Source: Nereocystis luetkeana (lineage: Eukaryota > Sar > Phaeophyceae > Laminariales > Laminariaceae). Taken from it: a stretch of 64,000 bases of DNA. A program made the translations under genes and the position numbers. Positions 63,802-64,000 of this stretch are shown in pieces. The notes under the pieces are model-generated. The model ran no database searches, was not told the DNA's origin, and was given only the letters and a program-made list of their open reading frames with translations. Within the stretch, counting starts at the first letter, position 1. The number at the start of each line of letters is the position of its first letter. Location: positions 10,209,628 through 10,273,627 of the forward strand of contig JARUPZ010000002.1 in NCBI GenBank assembly GCA_031213475.1, written 5' to 3'.

Positions 63802-64000
63802 ATCAGGGACCAAAGATGCTACAGCAGTATCTACCATTCACAGAGAGCGGTCGCTTTGGGCTCGTTTTAATGCCTCTAGGATGGCACTCCCGTTTGGGAG
63901 GAAAACTTTTACTTGAGAATCAGCGTGAGATCAAACGTCCTTGCACAACTGGTGCGGCACTGAAAGGGTTCATCGAGGCTCCTTTCGGCCTGCGCCCTTC
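63032..64000. other. Upstream MUS81 intron, no exon seen
   Basis: Contains short CAAATCACCTGACT words (63385-63455) and a poly-C run of about 32 (63769-63800). At the very end a plus-strand frame ENQREIKRPCTTGAALKGFI is open but too short to judge. Confidence 0.45.

Noticed and set aside
63860-64000. Plus-strand open frame ENQREIKRPCTTGAALKGFI at the window end
   Set aside because: Too short, cut by the window edge and without a recognisable domain; not part of MUS81, which is on the other strand.

Overview
The window is nuclear DNA from a eukaryote with long introns and very abundant repeats. It shows GT-AG introns, minisatellites and microsatellites, long poly-G/poly-C runs, palindromic miniature elements and a decayed Ty3/gypsy-type retroelement. 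I see no bacterial-style operons. The best guess is a stramenopile alga with a large genome, possibly a brown alga. This rests on the overall texture and a short TTAGGG run, not on a marker gene.

Three split genes can be supported by chains of exons whose reading phases agree at every junction. (1) Plus strand, 6188-24278: a complete torsin/ClpB-type AAA+ ATPase of 490 residues in ten exons. It has an N-terminal signal peptide, Walker A, Walker B and a GAR motif near the C-terminal domain. (2) Minus strand, 63031-55036: the last five exons (203 residues plus stop) of a MUS81-type structure-specific endonuclease subunit; earlier exons lie beyond the window. (3) Minus strand, 39176-35324: the last three visible exons of a protein I do not recognise, ending in a Gly/Ser-rich and acidic tail.

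From about 26.05 to 31.39 kb lies a truncated Ty3/gypsy-like element in plus orientation. It has an intact gag with a CCHC zinc knuckle, a long Pro/Ser/Arg linker, a complete-looking NADAR domain (YbiA/ADP-ribose glycohydrolase type), a broken retropepsin and the beginning of a reverse transcriptase. A NADAR domain between gag and protease is the most interesting thing in the window.

Much of the rest is repeats: ten copies of a ~105-bp palindromic element with TA flanks, six of a ~95-bp hairpin element, about nine of a dispersed element with a poly-G end, one 491-bp element with 49-bp terminal inverted repeats, a ~5-kb 11-bp minisatellite domain (45.2-50.1 kb), a 315-bp tandem array (31.8-32.8 kb), and two short palindromic words (TACCAGGTA and TATTAATA cores) used far more often than chance. 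Several microsatellites sit exactly where a 3' splice site needs its polypyrimidine tract. Stretches 1-6.1, 24.3-26.0, 33.2-35.3, 39.2-44.9 and 50.4-55.0 kb show no gene I can support with confidence.
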